Assembly: GCA_029339195.1 (NCBI GenBank)
Contig: JAPTJF010000019.1
Span: 1 to 64,000, forward strand
Length of the DNA stretch: 64,000 nt
Reading direction: 5' to 3'
DNA from: Micractinium sp. NFX-FRZ
Lineage: Eukaryota > Chlorophyta > Trebouxiophyceae > Chlorellales > Chlorellaceae
The position numbers were made by a program, and so were the translations under genes. The notes beneath the pieces are model-generated. The model was given only the letters and a program-made list of their open reading frames with translations. It was not told the DNA's origin and made no database searches. Below, in pieces: positions 39,301-49,282 of the stretch; the first letter of the stretch is position 1; each line of letters opens with the position of its first letter.

Positions 39301-40360
39301 CCAGACCTGCACGGGCAGCGGGTGAGGCGGCACCATCGCTGGGATTGGTGGCTTGCAGGGCAGCAGAACCAACTTCCCTTCTCGCCCATGCTGCTGTATC
39401 AGCCTGGTGTACACTTCACACTTACACAACACCCACAACACCCTTTGTCCACCAGGTCTGCACGTCACCATGCACTGCGCCTCGGTCTCTCACCCACCAC
39501 CCACTCATGCCAGTGGCGTCAGCACGGCATCCAGCCACTGCACCTGGCCCTCCCACCCAGCACCCAGCAAACAAACCAAAGGTGGCTCCCCCGCACCTTC
39601 GTCCACCAGGTCAGCCAGCGCCGTCAGCACAGCGTCCAGCACGGGCAAATAGTCCTGCTGCAGGTCCCTCGCCAGCGTGGCAGTCAGCTCCAGCAGCGGC
39701 TCCAGTGAGAGAGACGCCTTCATGCGCAGGCGGGGCAGCAGCGTGCGCAGCAGGATGTCGTCGCGGTGGTGCACCAGCTGAGCCAGGGTCTGGCTCAGGG
39801 GGTTGAGCTCCGCCGCTGCCTCCAGCCAGTGTTCGGCGGAGCACAACTCGCGCCACTTGGCCAGCCCCTCCTGGAAGAAGGAGGTGCAGCCGGGCAGCGG
39901 CTCGGCCCGCTTGGGGCCCAGGCTGCGGTACACGTCCACCTCAACCTGGAGAGGGAGAGCAGGGCAGGGCAAGGGGCGGGGGTATGGTGTGGTGGGCAGC
40001 ACGCCGGGCGGTGCAAAGCGGCTGCCGCACTGCTGGCGGAACGAGGCAGCGCCTTACAGCAGGCGGCGGCGGCGGCAACGGCGGCGGCGGAGGCGGTGCC
40101 GTCTCCTTCCCCCTGGTATATGCCTGCCCGCCGGTCATGGCTGCCCCGACACGCCACGAGTGCGGTGCAGTGGGCGCCAGGGGCGTAGGACATGCATGCA
40201 GCAATGTAGGACAGCAACAGCAACAGTGCCGAGGGGGCTTTAGTGGGGGAAGCAGCCTGCAGCTCACATCCTGGACCCGCTGCTCGAATGTCTTGAACCT
40301 GAAGCGCTTCTGGCGCTTGGGCTTGGGAGCGTCGCGCTCCCTGTCAGAGTCGCTGTCCAT
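18801..40360 (-). CDS. UTP20: U3 snoRNA-associated small-subunit processome protein UTP20
   Basis: Giant HEAT/ARM-repeat scaffold of the 90S pre-ribosome, needed in the nucleolus for 18S rRNA processing. Predicted 3127 aa from 42 exons with all phases closing: 40268-40360, 39597-39945, 39117-39306, 38568-38781, 37369-38212, 36400-37077, 36134-36235, 35685-35787, 34785-35457, 34492-34560, 33782-33885, 33398-33528, 32831-33017, 32455-32620, 31490-32156, 30815-31220, 30489-30591, 29956-30085, 29592-29767, 29281-29353, 28855-28918, 28244-28635, 26933-27412, 26532-26637, 26120-26205, 25674-25804, 25440-25522, 25164-25239, 24834-24927, 24284-24397, 23890-24018, 23507-23644, 23161-23225, 22809-22952, 22436-22495, 22116-22200, 21736-21881, 21294-21476, 20689-21100, 19839-20429, 19404-19564, 18801-18986. 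The N-terminus (KRFRFKTFEQRV, DVYRSL, CTSFFQEGLAKW) and the basic C-tail (KRKMRKQQRKATGKRKQ) match the family. It exceeds yeast and human UTP20 (about 2.5-2.8 thousand residues), mainly through Ala, Gln and Glu/Asp tracts. Intron 33 has a GC donor; intron 22 holds a snoRNA pair. Confidence 0.93.
18987..19222 (-). repeat. UTP20: two decayed copies of UTP20 exon 42 start in intron 41
   Basis: The exon 42 start (about 18949-18997) recurs at 19051-19100 and more weakly at 19182-19222. Read on the minus strand the copies give TLAGPEAAAQRK and ILVDLTAAAT against the real TLVDPEAAAKRK. Confidence 0.85.
22079..22110. repeat. GCAGTACCGCTT tandem repeat
   Basis: Two to three 12-base units in the UTP20 intron just past the donor of exon 36. 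Confidence 0.75.
24170..24225 (-). repeat. UTP20: decayed copy of UTP20 exon 30 end in intron 30
   Basis: CACCTGTGGGCACTGCCGCC and following bases resemble the exon 30 donor end (from about 24281: TACCCGTGGGTACCGCCGC), with mutations removing the frame. Confidence 0.6.
24483..24494. repeat. G12 homopolymer in UTP20 intron 29
   Basis: Twelve consecutive G on the plus strand; length is likely to be variable or misread. Confidence 0.85.
24496..24740 (-). repeat. UTP20: decayed copies of both flanking junctions in UTP20 intron 29
   Basis: Two copies of the exon 30 start (true site about 24373-24405) lie at 24496-24527 and 24579-24615. A copy of the exon 29 donor end (true site about 24830-24860) lies at 24706-24740. 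One intron thus carries remnants of the exon on each side. Confidence 0.75.
26176..26385 (-). repeat. UTP20: 105-base tandem duplication over UTP20 exon 25 start
   Basis: ATGGACACAAGCACAGCGCG at 26176 recurs as ATGGACATCAGCACAGCACG at 26281, a 105-base period, and both continue through the acceptor and into the intron. Only the first lies in the coding model (exon 25, 26120-26205). Confidence 0.9.
27723..27826 (-). ncRNA. box C/D snoRNA candidate, copy A (U43/snR70-like)
   Basis: Read on the minus strand (sense for UTP20), inside intron 22 (27413-28243). Terminal stem GCTC/GAGC (27826-27823 with 27726-27723), box C-like GTGAGGA (27821-27815), D' CTGA, C' CTGATGA and D CTGA (27730-27727). The sequence before D' ends CGACGGGCGGA: 10 nt pair with the universal 18S segment CCGCCCGUCG (guide complement at 27795-27804). 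The D+5 rule points to the C that is Cm1639 in yeast and Cm1703 in human 18S, guided there by snR70 and U43. The C'-D half carries a long GC hairpin. Box C departs from RUGAUGA by one base, so this copy may be weaker than copy B. Confidence 0.68.
27981..28084 (-). ncRNA. box C/D snoRNA candidate, copy B (U43/snR70-like)
   Basis: About 96% identical to copy A over 118 bases and 258 bases away in the same UTP20 intron, same strand. Boxes: C-like GTGAAGA (28079-28073), D' CTGA (28051-28048), C' CTGATGA (core 28039-28034) and D CTGA (27988-27985), with terminal stem GCTC/GAGC. The 10-nt 18S-complementary guide is the minus strand of 28053-28062. A second stem ATCGAC/GTCGAT and a perfect GC hairpin (GGCCCCCCGC/GCGGGGGGCC) lie inside. 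A ribosome-biogenesis host gene and sense orientation are typical for intronic snoRNAs. Confidence 0.72.
32232..32278 (-). repeat. UTP20: decayed copy of UTP20 exon 15 start in intron 14
   Basis: On the minus strand this reads IHLPDLLSLAQ, beside the real exon 15 start MYLPELLALAV (ending at 32156), including an acceptor-like CAG. Confidence 0.8.
33335..33365. repeat. (AC)n microsatellite in UTP20 intron 12
   Basis: About 15 AC units near the exon 12 donor (33398). Confidence 0.9.
34727..34790 (-). repeat. UTP20: repeated donor end of UTP20 exon 9
   Basis: ACTTGTACCGCGCCTGCCAC and ACCCGTACCGCCTCGTGCTG precede the true junction ACCTGTACCGCCTCCCACTG (34783 on). This makes three related segments in a row, the last two carrying possible donor dinucleotides. 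Confidence 0.7.
38355..38510 (-). repeat. UTP20: two decayed copies of UTP20 exon 4 end in intron 4
   Basis: The donor end of exon 4 (CACCTTGGCAGACTTGAAGT at 38566 on) recurs at 38359-38408 (CGCCTTGGCAGACTTGAAGA) and 38461-38506 (CACCTTGGCTAGACTCGAAA), the second with an inserted base. Confidence 0.88.
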
Positions 40361-40587
40361 CCTTGTGCCCTGAATTGATCACCCAGTCATTTTGCAATGC
40401 ACTCAGGGTATCGTGCCGAATGCCGGGCAAGCGCACAACGTGCGGGCGCGGTTTTGGCGCCCTGCCTTGCGTGCTGCGCGTAAAGTGAGGGCGCCCAACC
40501 ACAAGCCAGCCCTCCCGGTGCCCGATCCGCCGCTCCATACTACTATCTTGCCCGATCAAAGTAGCTGTTGGGCTGTAAGTAGCAGCA
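40361..40587. promoter_or_regulatory. divergent promoter region, UTP20 and tandem Grx/GST-N gene
   Basis: Only 227 bases separate the two divergent ATGs, so the 5' UTRs and core promoters of both genes share this space. No TATA box or telobox is visible. Confidence 0.6.
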
Positions 40588-43500
40588 ATGGCTTCGCTGG
40601 TGAAGGCGACGCTGCCCAGTGTGCAGGCGGCACGGCCTGCTCAGGCCCGCCCCTCTCGGCGTGCACTTCGCGTTGTGGCCCAGGTGGGCATACTGTGGCC
40701 TTGCTAAGCGCCGCAGCTTGTTGGTTGGTTGGAGGGCCGCTGCAGGCCGCCGCCGCCGCCGCCGGATGTGTCCGCTACTGCCGCTGCCAGTCTGGCGGTG
40801 CAGCTCGCCCACGTGCAGCTCGAGCCTCTGCCTTATCTCTCGGCACGCACCCCCTCTGCCGGCCTACAGGCTCAGCAGCAGGAGCAGGAGACAAAGTTGG
40901 TGGGCCCGAAGCCGCAGCGGTTTGTGGTGGCTGATGGCCAGCTGAAAGACATTGCCTCGGCCGCAGCGGGCTTCCTCTTCCGCCTGGGCAGCGGCGGGTT
41001 TGTGAGCGGCTACGGCGGTGAGTGGGCTGGTGAAGCCGCGCGCTGGAGTGGCACAGGGTCAATGCTATCCGCCTCGTACTGCTGCATGACCCTCACCCGC
41101 AACTGCCATTGTGTGGGGTCGGGAACGTATGCCGCCGCCACCGCATTTGCCGCCGCAGCAACCGGTGCCTGCATCCCCTCACACGTCCCTTGTTGCGCCC
41201 ACCACCTCCCACCCCTGCCCCCCTGGCAGTCTCACTGGTCCCCGATGATGGCAAGTATGCGGTGATAGAGGTGCTGGGCCGCAAGCTGCGGGAGACGTCG
41301 GCGGTGACCGGCTTCAACCGCCCCGTCCAGCCCATCGTCCTGTATGAGTTTGAAGGTGAGGCAAGCCGGCCGTCCTGATTTGGTTCGCTGCTAAAGCTGT
41401 TTTCTTGCACCGGACGAGGGGCGGTGAGTTGTCAGTGTACACTCCCCTTGCCTCTTGTGCATCAACGCGCATATTTGCATGTGTGCACAACCAGCGGGCT
41501 GCCCACGACTGCACCACACCTCCTGGTTGCACACCCCTTGCGTGCACTTAACCCCTGACTGCTCTCTGCCCATGCTGTTTGCCGGGCGCTGCAGTTTGCA
41601 CCTTAGTGACTGCCTCTCTGCCTGTGCTGTTTTCCGGGCGCTGCAGGCTGCCCCTTCTGCCGCAAGGTGCGGGAGGCTGCAAACATCCTGGACCTGGATG
41701 TCCTCTTCTACCCCACACCCAAGGTGAGGCCAGGGTGAAGTTGGTCGCATCCCCACACCTGTCCCTGCCACCCAACCGTTCCCCGCACCCCAACCCCGCA
41801 CCCCAGCAGCAGTCCACGCCGCCTCCCGCCCCCGCCACTGCCCTCCCACCCGCCCACCCCACCCCCGCTGGAGGGGCCCGCCGCTCTTTGCTCGTGCCTC
41901 CAGACCCCCTGCATTACCCACCATACTACCCCTCAGCCCCCGCCCCGACCGGTGCGTCCTGCCCTGCCCCCGCCATGACCCACCATGCATCCCTGCCCTG
42001 CCCCCCGCAGGACGGCCCCACCTGGCGCCCAGAGTCGATTGCCAAGAGCGGCAAGCGCCAGTTCCCATACATGATTGACCCCAACACCGGCACGGTGAGG
42101 ATGAGGGTCGGGGGGCTGGGGGTCTAGACTGGCTGAGCCTGGCATGGCATCGCATGCTTTGGGTGTATGGCAAGCCTATGTGAGGAGGGAAAGCTGGGCG
42201 GCCTGAGCTGGTTCCCCTGCTGCACGAAAACGTTCCCTTGGCTTGCAGGCGATGCTGGAGAGCGATGCAATCATTTCATATCTTTTCAACACGTACGGTG
42301 ACGGCAAGGTAGGGCAGAGGAGTGCGGGTGGTGGCGGGCCAGGGGCAAGGCAGGGCAAGGGGACCGCTGCATGAGGCGGGCGGGGCAGGCGGATGTTGGG
42401 GCGTGGGGTCAATGCGAGGGGCGGCTCCCTCGGGAGAGCGGGAGGCAGGTGGGTGTTGCTGTAGCCTGTAGTTGCCTGTCCTCTGAGGGGCAGTCATGCT
42501 TACAGACCGGGGCCGCTGCGTTGGCGCCCTGCCCCGCTCCGCCCTGCCGGCTACGCCGCCCTGCTGGCCAGCACACAGCCCGTGACCCCTTGCCCGCCGC
42601 CGCCCACTGCTGCGCCCCTTTCCCTTCCCCTTCCCGGTGGCCCCACCCCACTGGACACTGCGCTTTCTTACCTGTGCTTTGCTGTGCTTTGCTGCGCTGT
42701 GCTGTGCTGTGCAGGTGCCCCTGGGCCTGCGCCTGGGCTTCCTGACCGCCATCACCTGCAGCCTGGCCCAGCTGCCACGCCTGCTCAAGGGCAGCGCGTA
42801 CAAGCCCAGCACGCTGCCGCAGCAGCCGCTGATCTACTGGTGAGCCATGATCCTTGAGGGCAAGCTCATGCGTATGAGCTGGGCCTGAGTCTGCAGCGAA
42901 CCTGTGCAGAATGTGTGCATAAGTACGTGCTCTTGAGCCAATTGCGTATGTATGAGCCTGTGCTGCCGAGCTAAGGGCGCAGCAGATAGAGGGCTTGCCT
43001 GGGGAAGGCGCTGGGGGCAGCCTGGGCGGTGGGGCGGGCAGCGCGGTCGGCAGGCAGGCGCAGTGCTGTGCGACGTGTGCATGCACGTGTGTTTTGCGGG
43101 TGCTGCGCAGGTGCAGGCACGGCCCCTGACGTTCTGCCTGGCCCGCTGCCTGCCCCCGCTGCCTGCCCCCACTGCCTGACCTGCTGCCTGACCCATTGCC
43201 TGCTCCTGCTGCTTGCCCCGGCAGGGGCTATGAGGCCTCCCCCTTCTGCAAGGTTGTGCGTGAGAAGCTGTGCGAGCTGGAGCTGCCGCATGTGCAGGTG
43301 GGCGGTGCTCAATCGAAGTTATGTAAGGGTGTTGTGAGGCGGGCAGGGAGGTCAGGTCAGGCTGCGTAGGTGGGGCAAGAGCAGGGGTGATGAAGGTCCC
43401 AGGAGGGAGCGGGGAAGCAGCCCACAACTGCCAGGCATCCAGGGTGGGTGTGCCGGTGGGTGGGTGTCTGACCGCGGGCATGTGTTGTTGCAGCCGAGGG

Positions 43501-44223
43501 GTGGGCGGTGTGGGCGGGTGCAAGGGAGGTATCGAGGGTTTGCAGAGGCGGAGCAGCTTGTGAGGGCCAACGATGCTGGGAGGCATGCCGGTGCGCATGC
43601 AAGCGGCTCACCTTGCTGACTTGGAACTCACTCACCGCCCACCGCCTCGCTCGCTCGCGCCGCGCTGCCCTGCTCTGCAGCGGAGCTGCGCACGCGGCAG
43701 CCCCAAGCGGCAGGAGCTGTTTGAGAAGCGGGGGCACTTCCAGGTGGGGGCATGAGTGCATAAGCACACCTGAGGGCTTGGCTTGGTGTGGGCGCCTGCT
43801 GTGCGTGCCCCTGGCCGCTGACCGGCGCGCCTGCATGCCTCCCTCCCTTCCCTGATTGCCCCTGCTGCGTGTGGTGGGCGCCGGCGTTGCTGCCCAGCCA
43901 CCGCCCCCCTACTTGCCTTGCCGACATGGGCGTGCCAGGCTGGCTGCTGCGCGGCACCCCCCTGAGCGCCTGCCTGCCTCCTGCTCACGCGCCCGCTGCC
44001 CGGCCTGCCCGCCATTTGCTCCTCTCCCGCCCGCCCTCCTGTGCTGCCTGGCTCGCGCCTTGTCTGGTGGATCCCAACACTGCCCTCCATTTGCTCCCCT
44101 CCCGCCCGCCATCCTGTACCGCCCGCCTGGCAGGTGCCTTATTTGGAGGACCCCAACACTGGGGTGGCGATGTTTGAGAGCACCGCCATCATCAAGTACC
44201 TTCAGGAGACGTACAGCAAATGA
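40588..44223 (+). CDS. plastid protein with two glutaredoxin/GST-N thioredoxin-fold domains
   Basis: Predicted 313 aa from ten exons: 40588-40683, 40870-41017, 41230-41355, 41647-41723, 42011-42094, 42249-42308, 42715-42839, 43225-43297, 43681-43743 and 44134-44223; phases close. The N-terminus (MASLVKATLPSVQAARPAQA) is a typical chloroplast transit peptide. Two GST-N/glutaredoxin-like domains follow. The first has GCPFCRKVREA with a CPFC pair (about residues 125-128), FPYMIDPNTG and SDAIISYLF. The second has ASPFCKVVREKL with only the second cysteine (about 247), PYLEDPNTG and STAIIKYLQETYSK at the C-terminus. The layout matches the plant thioredoxin-fold family with tandem GST_N domains (Arabidopsis At5g03880-like), whose function is poorly known; thiol or glutathione chemistry is inferred. 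Introns repeat nearby exon junctions. Confidence 0.9.
41566..41668 (+). repeat. duplicated acceptor region of exon 4, Grx/GST-N gene
   Basis: CATGCTGTTTGCCGGGCGCTGCAG at about 41571-41594 precedes the real acceptor CTGTGCTGTTTTCCGGGCGCTGCAG (ending 41646). After the first copy the exon-like part is degraded. Confidence 0.8.
44017..44165 (+). repeat. duplicated acceptor and start of exon 10, Grx/GST-N gene
   Basis: CATTTGCTCCTCTCCCGCCCGCCCTCCTGT...GGATCCCAACACTGCC (44017-44080) matches 44088-44160, which runs through the true acceptor (44133) to GGACCCCAACACTGGGG. The upstream copy has lost the acceptor. Confidence 0.85.
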
Positions 44224-45221
44224 ATGGACGGTGTACATCAAGCACCTTGTGCAGCACCTCATTCAGCAATACACGTGCGCACACTGCACAGCTGACGAGC
44301 ATCCGTGCTGCAGCTCGAGCGGCGCTGCGTGGCAGGCACTGGCAGCTGCTCCCGGTGGCAGGCGGGTCTGTTGGTGGATGGACGGCAAGCCGAGGCAGTG
44401 GCATAGCGAAAGGCTGTGCTCATTTTGGCGTCTTTGGCACACACGGTGGCATGCGCTGCTTGTAATGCGCCCACATGTTGCAAGTGGATGCAGCCGGGAG
44501 TGGTGCCAGCCAGAACCTCGTGAAAAGGCAGCATGGGGGTGCAGGCGATGTTGCAGGCATAGTCTGAGGTGGACAGCAGCTTCCTCCTGGTGGCACAGTA
44601 CCGCCGCATGACATGCTGCGCAGCCTGCCGGCATTGGGTGCTCCCACCACGACGACAGCAGCAGGGATCAGGGATAAGTGCGGGTGCCAGGGCCAAGCAC
44701 ACGCACGCTGGGTATGTTGACCAGGCACTCAGTCCAGTACCAAGGAGCAGCGCAGGCGACAGCAGCCCACCGCCGCCGCAGCCTGGGCTTGGTGGGACGG
44801 CTGTCCGCAAGTGCGGTGGCGGCACTCTTTGCGCGGCCCGGACATTCTTACTTGCTCAAGAACCCGTTGTCATCACTCCGTTCGGTCCGGTACGCAAAAA
44901 GGGCAACTTCTAATCTGTCACCGGCGGTCCTGGAGCCGACGTCGCCCAGACTTCGCCCCCACGGGCTGCTTGCCCAGCCACTTGCCCTGCCTCTCATAAT
45001 TCAATTGGTGGGCCGAAAGGCGTTCTAAAGCGCTCAAACAGCACAGACCCTGTGAACCGAGGGTGAAAGTGACAGCTTCTCGGGGAAGGCGGAAGCTGTG
45101 GCAGCAAAATCGGTCGGGCAGAGGGTACCCCCGGGCTGTTACTGGTAGCCACCCAGCCGTCCCGTCTTTCGCCTCCTTGGCACGCTTCAGCACCTCCCCT
45201 GCTTCAATTTCGTCTGTTCAA
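44224..45221. other. intergenic region before the M11 cluster
   Basis: About 1 kb with a probable 3' UTR on the left and the promoter of the first M11 gene on the right. No supported gene. Confidence 0.5.
44461..44465 (+). other. candidate poly(A) signal TGTAA for the Grx/GST-N gene
   Basis: TGTAA 238 bases after the stop. Confidence 0.4.
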
Positions 45222-48200
45222 ATGATTTGTGGCCAAGGGCTGTTGCGGCTTGTCACATGCTGGGCGTTGGCGGGGCTCGCTCTGGCAGCTGGCGAGCGGC
45301 AGAATAGCCAGACCGCGCCGCTGACAGGTCAGTGCGCATTGCTGCCAGTGGAACACCCCGCGAGCAAGTGTGCAAGCGGCTTGCATGGTCCCCGCGCCCC
45401 GCAACAGCCCTCCAACAAGCGGAGCCTTGCAATGCAGGGAAAGCTATCGTGATTGAGGCTGAGTTCCCAGACCGCAGTTCAAAGAGGTGCGGGCGCCGGT
45501 GCGATGGTATGGGAGGCAGGCAGGACCACTCGCTGGCAGCGCCGGAGCCGGGCCCCAGGCAGGGGCCAGCCCTGGGAACACCTCCCTGAATTCAAGGCTT
45601 GGCTGGCTGGCCATATGGACCACATTGGAGTGGCAGACCACCCTGTAGCAGCCCACCCTGACACTGCCTGCCCCCAACAACTGCATGCCCAACCCGCAGT
45701 GCTGCAGCACGCCGAGCTACCCGCCCTACCTGCCCCACCCAGCCTGACTGTTCTTCCTCCTGAAACCCTAGCTCCTCCCCCCCACTCCCCTGCTCCCACT
45801 CTGCAGATTCCTGCAAGTGCAAACTCCCGATGGGGGACATGTGCATGTGAACATTGACGAAAGCCAGCTCACCGGCCTGCGTACCGGCATGAGCGTTCAC
45901 ATTCCGGGACAATGGGCGGCCGGCGGCGGCGGCAGCGGCGGCGGCAGGGGCGGCGTGCAAGCGGCAGGCAGCGGCGGCAGCGCAGGTCCAGAGCAATTCC
46001 ACGCAACGGGCAGCATCAGCGCGTCTGGCGGCGCGATAACGCCCCCCACACTCACTGGGGGCGCGCCCCACCGAGGCGTGGGTGCCGCCGCTGCCGGCGG
46101 CGGAGTGACCCTGAGCAGCAACCGGGTGGCGGCTGCTGACGTCAGCGTGCTGGTCGTGCCCAGTGAGTCATTTGGGGGTTGCTTGGCGGCTCATTGGGGC
46201 CCGAGGGAGCCCCCGCTGCGTGCACGCACGCATTGGGTGCAAGCGCGGCACGGCATGCGCCCCCCGCTGCAACCCTTGCCACGCCACTCACCCCAGCTGG
46301 GCTGCACCGCCACGCCCTGCCTGCCCCCACCCCTCTGCCCACCCCTGCCCCCTGCCCCTCGCCCCCTGCCCCTGCAGTCGTCGCACGCGGCAGCTGCCCC
46401 GGCGTGGGCAAGCCCACCACGACGGTGCGCCAGGTCCGGGCCTCCGTGTTTGCCAAGAAAGGGCTCACCCTGGGCTCCATTTACAGCACCTGCTCCTACG
46501 GCAAGAGCCGGCTGAGCCCAGAGAACAGCATGGTGGCGGACCCAGTGGAGCTGCCCTGCAGAGGGACCAAGTGGGTGGCGGGGAGGGAGGGAGGGAGGGA
46601 AGGAGGGTGTGCTGTGCGGAGTGGAGGCGCCGTGGGACGCCTGCTGTGTGCCAGGACCGGTGCGAGGGAGGAAGGGAGGGAGGGGCTGAGCGGGGTTGGG
46701 GCGTGTGTGATGTCACAGGAGGCTTGCATGCACATGCCCGGCACACGAGGCGGGTGGGCGGGGGTGCGGGGAGGGTTGGAATGGGTGGGATTGGGGACGC
46801 GGCGCCCGCAGGTGGCCATGCGTGCACATGTGGGCAGGGGAGGGGGCGGAGGGGAGGGAGGCTGGAATGGTGGGAGAGGTGCATAGGGGGTAGCGCCCAC
46901 TGCTGCCAGGCATGAATTGCGTGCGCATGCCGACCAGAGCCCTGCATGGCTGGGAAGCCAGCCAGCCATACAGGCCCCCCATGGCCCTTTGCCTGCCCCT
47001 TTGCCTGCCCCTTCGCTTGCCACTTGCCCTGGGCAACTTTGCGTGCACGCCCTCATCTCTGATCCCCCGCTCCGCGTGTGTGCAGCGGCGTCAATTGGAC
47101 GCTCAGCCAGTGCGGCGGTGCCGACACGGTCGGCGCAGCCAACGCTGCCGAAGCAGCGCTGCGCGCCCGGGGCGTGAATGTCGGCCGCTACCAGTACAGG
47201 TGGGCAGGGGAGGGCGGGCAGGGGGAGGGAGGTGCAAAGGATGCAGTGAGGCGGGGTCGAAATCGGGGTTGGCAGCAGCAAGGCCGACGGAGGCGCATTT
47301 CAGACGGCATGTGAGCCCTGCGCCCCAGGCAGGCAGGCAGGCAGGCAAACACAGCGCAAGGCGCCCCTCGAGCCCCACAGCATGCCCACTGCTCACACAG
47401 CTGCCGCCCCTGCCGCCGCTGTGCCTCCCCGCCTTCCCACCCCAGAGTCTTCCTCATGCCCCCTGGCCCCTGCTCCTTTGTGGGCATGGGCTACGTGGGG
47501 TGCGACCTGAGATCCCCCGCGGGCTGCCGCTCCTGGATCGGGCCCAACTACTGGGCCAGCTCCCAGGCCATGGTGCACGAGATTGCGCACAACATGAACT
47601 TGGACCACGCGGGCGCCGTGGAGGGTGGCAGGTTCAACGAGTGAGTGGGTGGGTGGATCAAGGGGGGAGGGTTGGAGGGAGGGGGGAGCAGGGGCGGGGG
47701 CGCAGGGCAGGCAGCGGCGGCGGGGGATTGGAGGGTTCTGGAATGGAACAGTGGCGCGCCAGCCGGAGTGGGTGGGGGGTGGAGGGCAGCCAGGGTGCTG
47801 CAAAGCGCTGCCCAAAGTGCAGAGAATCTTCGGGGGTGGCACTGCAGGGTGCACAGCGCAGGGTGGCGGCCGGCACATCCCCCCGCCGCGGCTCGATGCC
47901 AGCATACCTGCCTGCACCCACACACTTGCCCCGCCCACCCTCTGTCCCCATGTGCAGGTATGCCGATGACAGGTGTGTGCGTGGGTGGTGGGGGTGGGGC
48001 TGCGGGGTGTGGCAGCAGCGCAGTTTATGGAGCGCCAATGGGGACGCTGAGCTGGCGTGCACAAGCAGCAGTGGAGGGCATATGCGCTCCTGGGGGGTCA
48101 CGCTGCCCAGGAGCCGACTGCCCCCACTCGCAGTGCCCCCGCTCGGCTCCCCAAAGTGCTGCTGCCCGCCTGCGCGCCCCCACGCTTTCCAGCAACTGCT

Positions 48201-49282
48201 CCGTGCGCCCTCCCCTCTGCATCCCGCACCTCACTGAAGAAGAATCAATTGAGCCCACCCGCCCCGCCTACCGCACCGCCTACCTCTCGCACCCGCCCTG
48301 CCCTGCCCTGCCCTCCCCGCCTCCCACCCACCCCTGCTGTGCACGTGCCCGCCGCCCACGCCGCCACCTGCTGCGCCCCACCCTGGGCATGAGCCGACTC
48401 TGCCCTGCCCGCACACCCCACTCACTCTCCGCAGCTGCGGGATGGGCTACTGCTGCGCGCACCGCTGCTTCAACACGCCGCACGCGTGGCAGCTGGGGTG
48501 GATCCAGGTGCGCCAGCTGGACGGCGCCAGCCTGGCGCGCGGACAGACAGTCACCGCCACCCTGGCCAGCCAGGCGCTGTCCGCCCGCAGCGGCATGCGC
48601 ATCGTGCCCACCTGGGCCCCCGGCATCGTGCCCCTGTTCATCGGCCTGCGCACGCCCGTGGGGGGAGACAGCATTCTGAGCAGACAGTTTGCCAACAAGG
48701 CCAACCTCTACACCGCCAACATCACCGGGTCGGAAGACGCCAAGATGACCACCTTTAGGGCCGCATTGGGGGGTGAGCTCCCTTCCCTTTTTAATCCACC
48801 CTTTGCACCGTCTGGCTGTGGCTGACTGAAGCTGGTCAATCAATCAATCAATTGATGCTCAGAGCACGTGCCTGACGGCCTGCCTGCACGCCGGCGGCCC
48901 AATCCTCCCCTCGTGCCCCCTCTCGCTGTGGCCTGCTGTGCCTGCGCTGGGACCATGCGCGCCCCTGACCGCCCTCCTGCCCGCGCGCCGCCCGCTCCCC
49001 GCGTGCCTGCCCCCGCCTGCAGCCAACGAGGAGTGGGTGTATCCCGGCTCCGGCCTCGTCATTCGAGCAGAGAGCGTGTTCCGGGGCACCGTGCGCGTCA
49101 GCGTGTGCCGCCAGGGCGGGCGGGAGAGCGCAGCGACGTGCAGGGACCGACGGGACAATGATTGCAATGGGCTGGCAGGCTTGGACGACCCTCAGTGCCA
49201 CGAATTCCTCCAGGTGGGGCGGAAGCAGGCGGGGTTGCTTGGCAAGCCAACCAGCAAGCAAGCGGGCGTCCCGAGGGCATAG
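45222..49282 (+). CDS. secreted M11 (gametolysin-type) metalloprotease, first of three
   Basis: Zinc endopeptidase of family M11; volvocine relatives digest cell-wall hydroxyproline-rich glycoproteins during mating or hatching. Exons 45222-45327, 45438-45486, 45807-46162, 46378-46570, 47086-47199, 47446-47640, 47958-47972 (a 15-base microexon), 48435-48772 and 49023-49282; 541 aa. Signal peptide MICGQGLLRLVTCWALAGLALA. An N-terminal domain ends GLRTGMSVHIPGQW, followed by a Gly-rich linker. The catalytic part starts with TCSYGKS, continues through paired-cysteine motifs (GYVGCD, GCRSWIG) and reaches the zinc site HEIAHNMNLDH (about 317-327, HExxHxxxxxH). After this come GYCCAHRCFNTPHAWQLGW and RSGMRIVPTWAP. 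The last exon is read through to a TAG; it contains CNGLAGLDDPQC, which is split by an intron in the second gene. A further exon after the GTGGGG at about 49215 cannot be excluded. Confidence 0.88.
47958..47972 (+). other. 15-base microexon of the first M11 gene
   Basis: Between CAG and GT, the bases GTATGCCGATGACAG complete EYADDS across phases 2 and 2. The same microexon occurs at 52963-52977 in the second gene and is fused to the next exon (no intron) in the third. Confidence 0.8.

Noticed and set aside
18801..40360. Many long plus-strand ORFs across UTP20 (up to 666 codons)
   Set aside because: They are antisense shadows of GC-rich UTP20 exons, and the minus-strand model explains the region with all phases closing.
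43387..43471. Perfect box C (GTGATGA) and a CTGA 75 bases on in a Grx/GST-N intron, a possible snoRNA
   Set aside because: No terminal stem beyond two pairs, no D'/C' boxes, and no rRNA complement that I can recognise.
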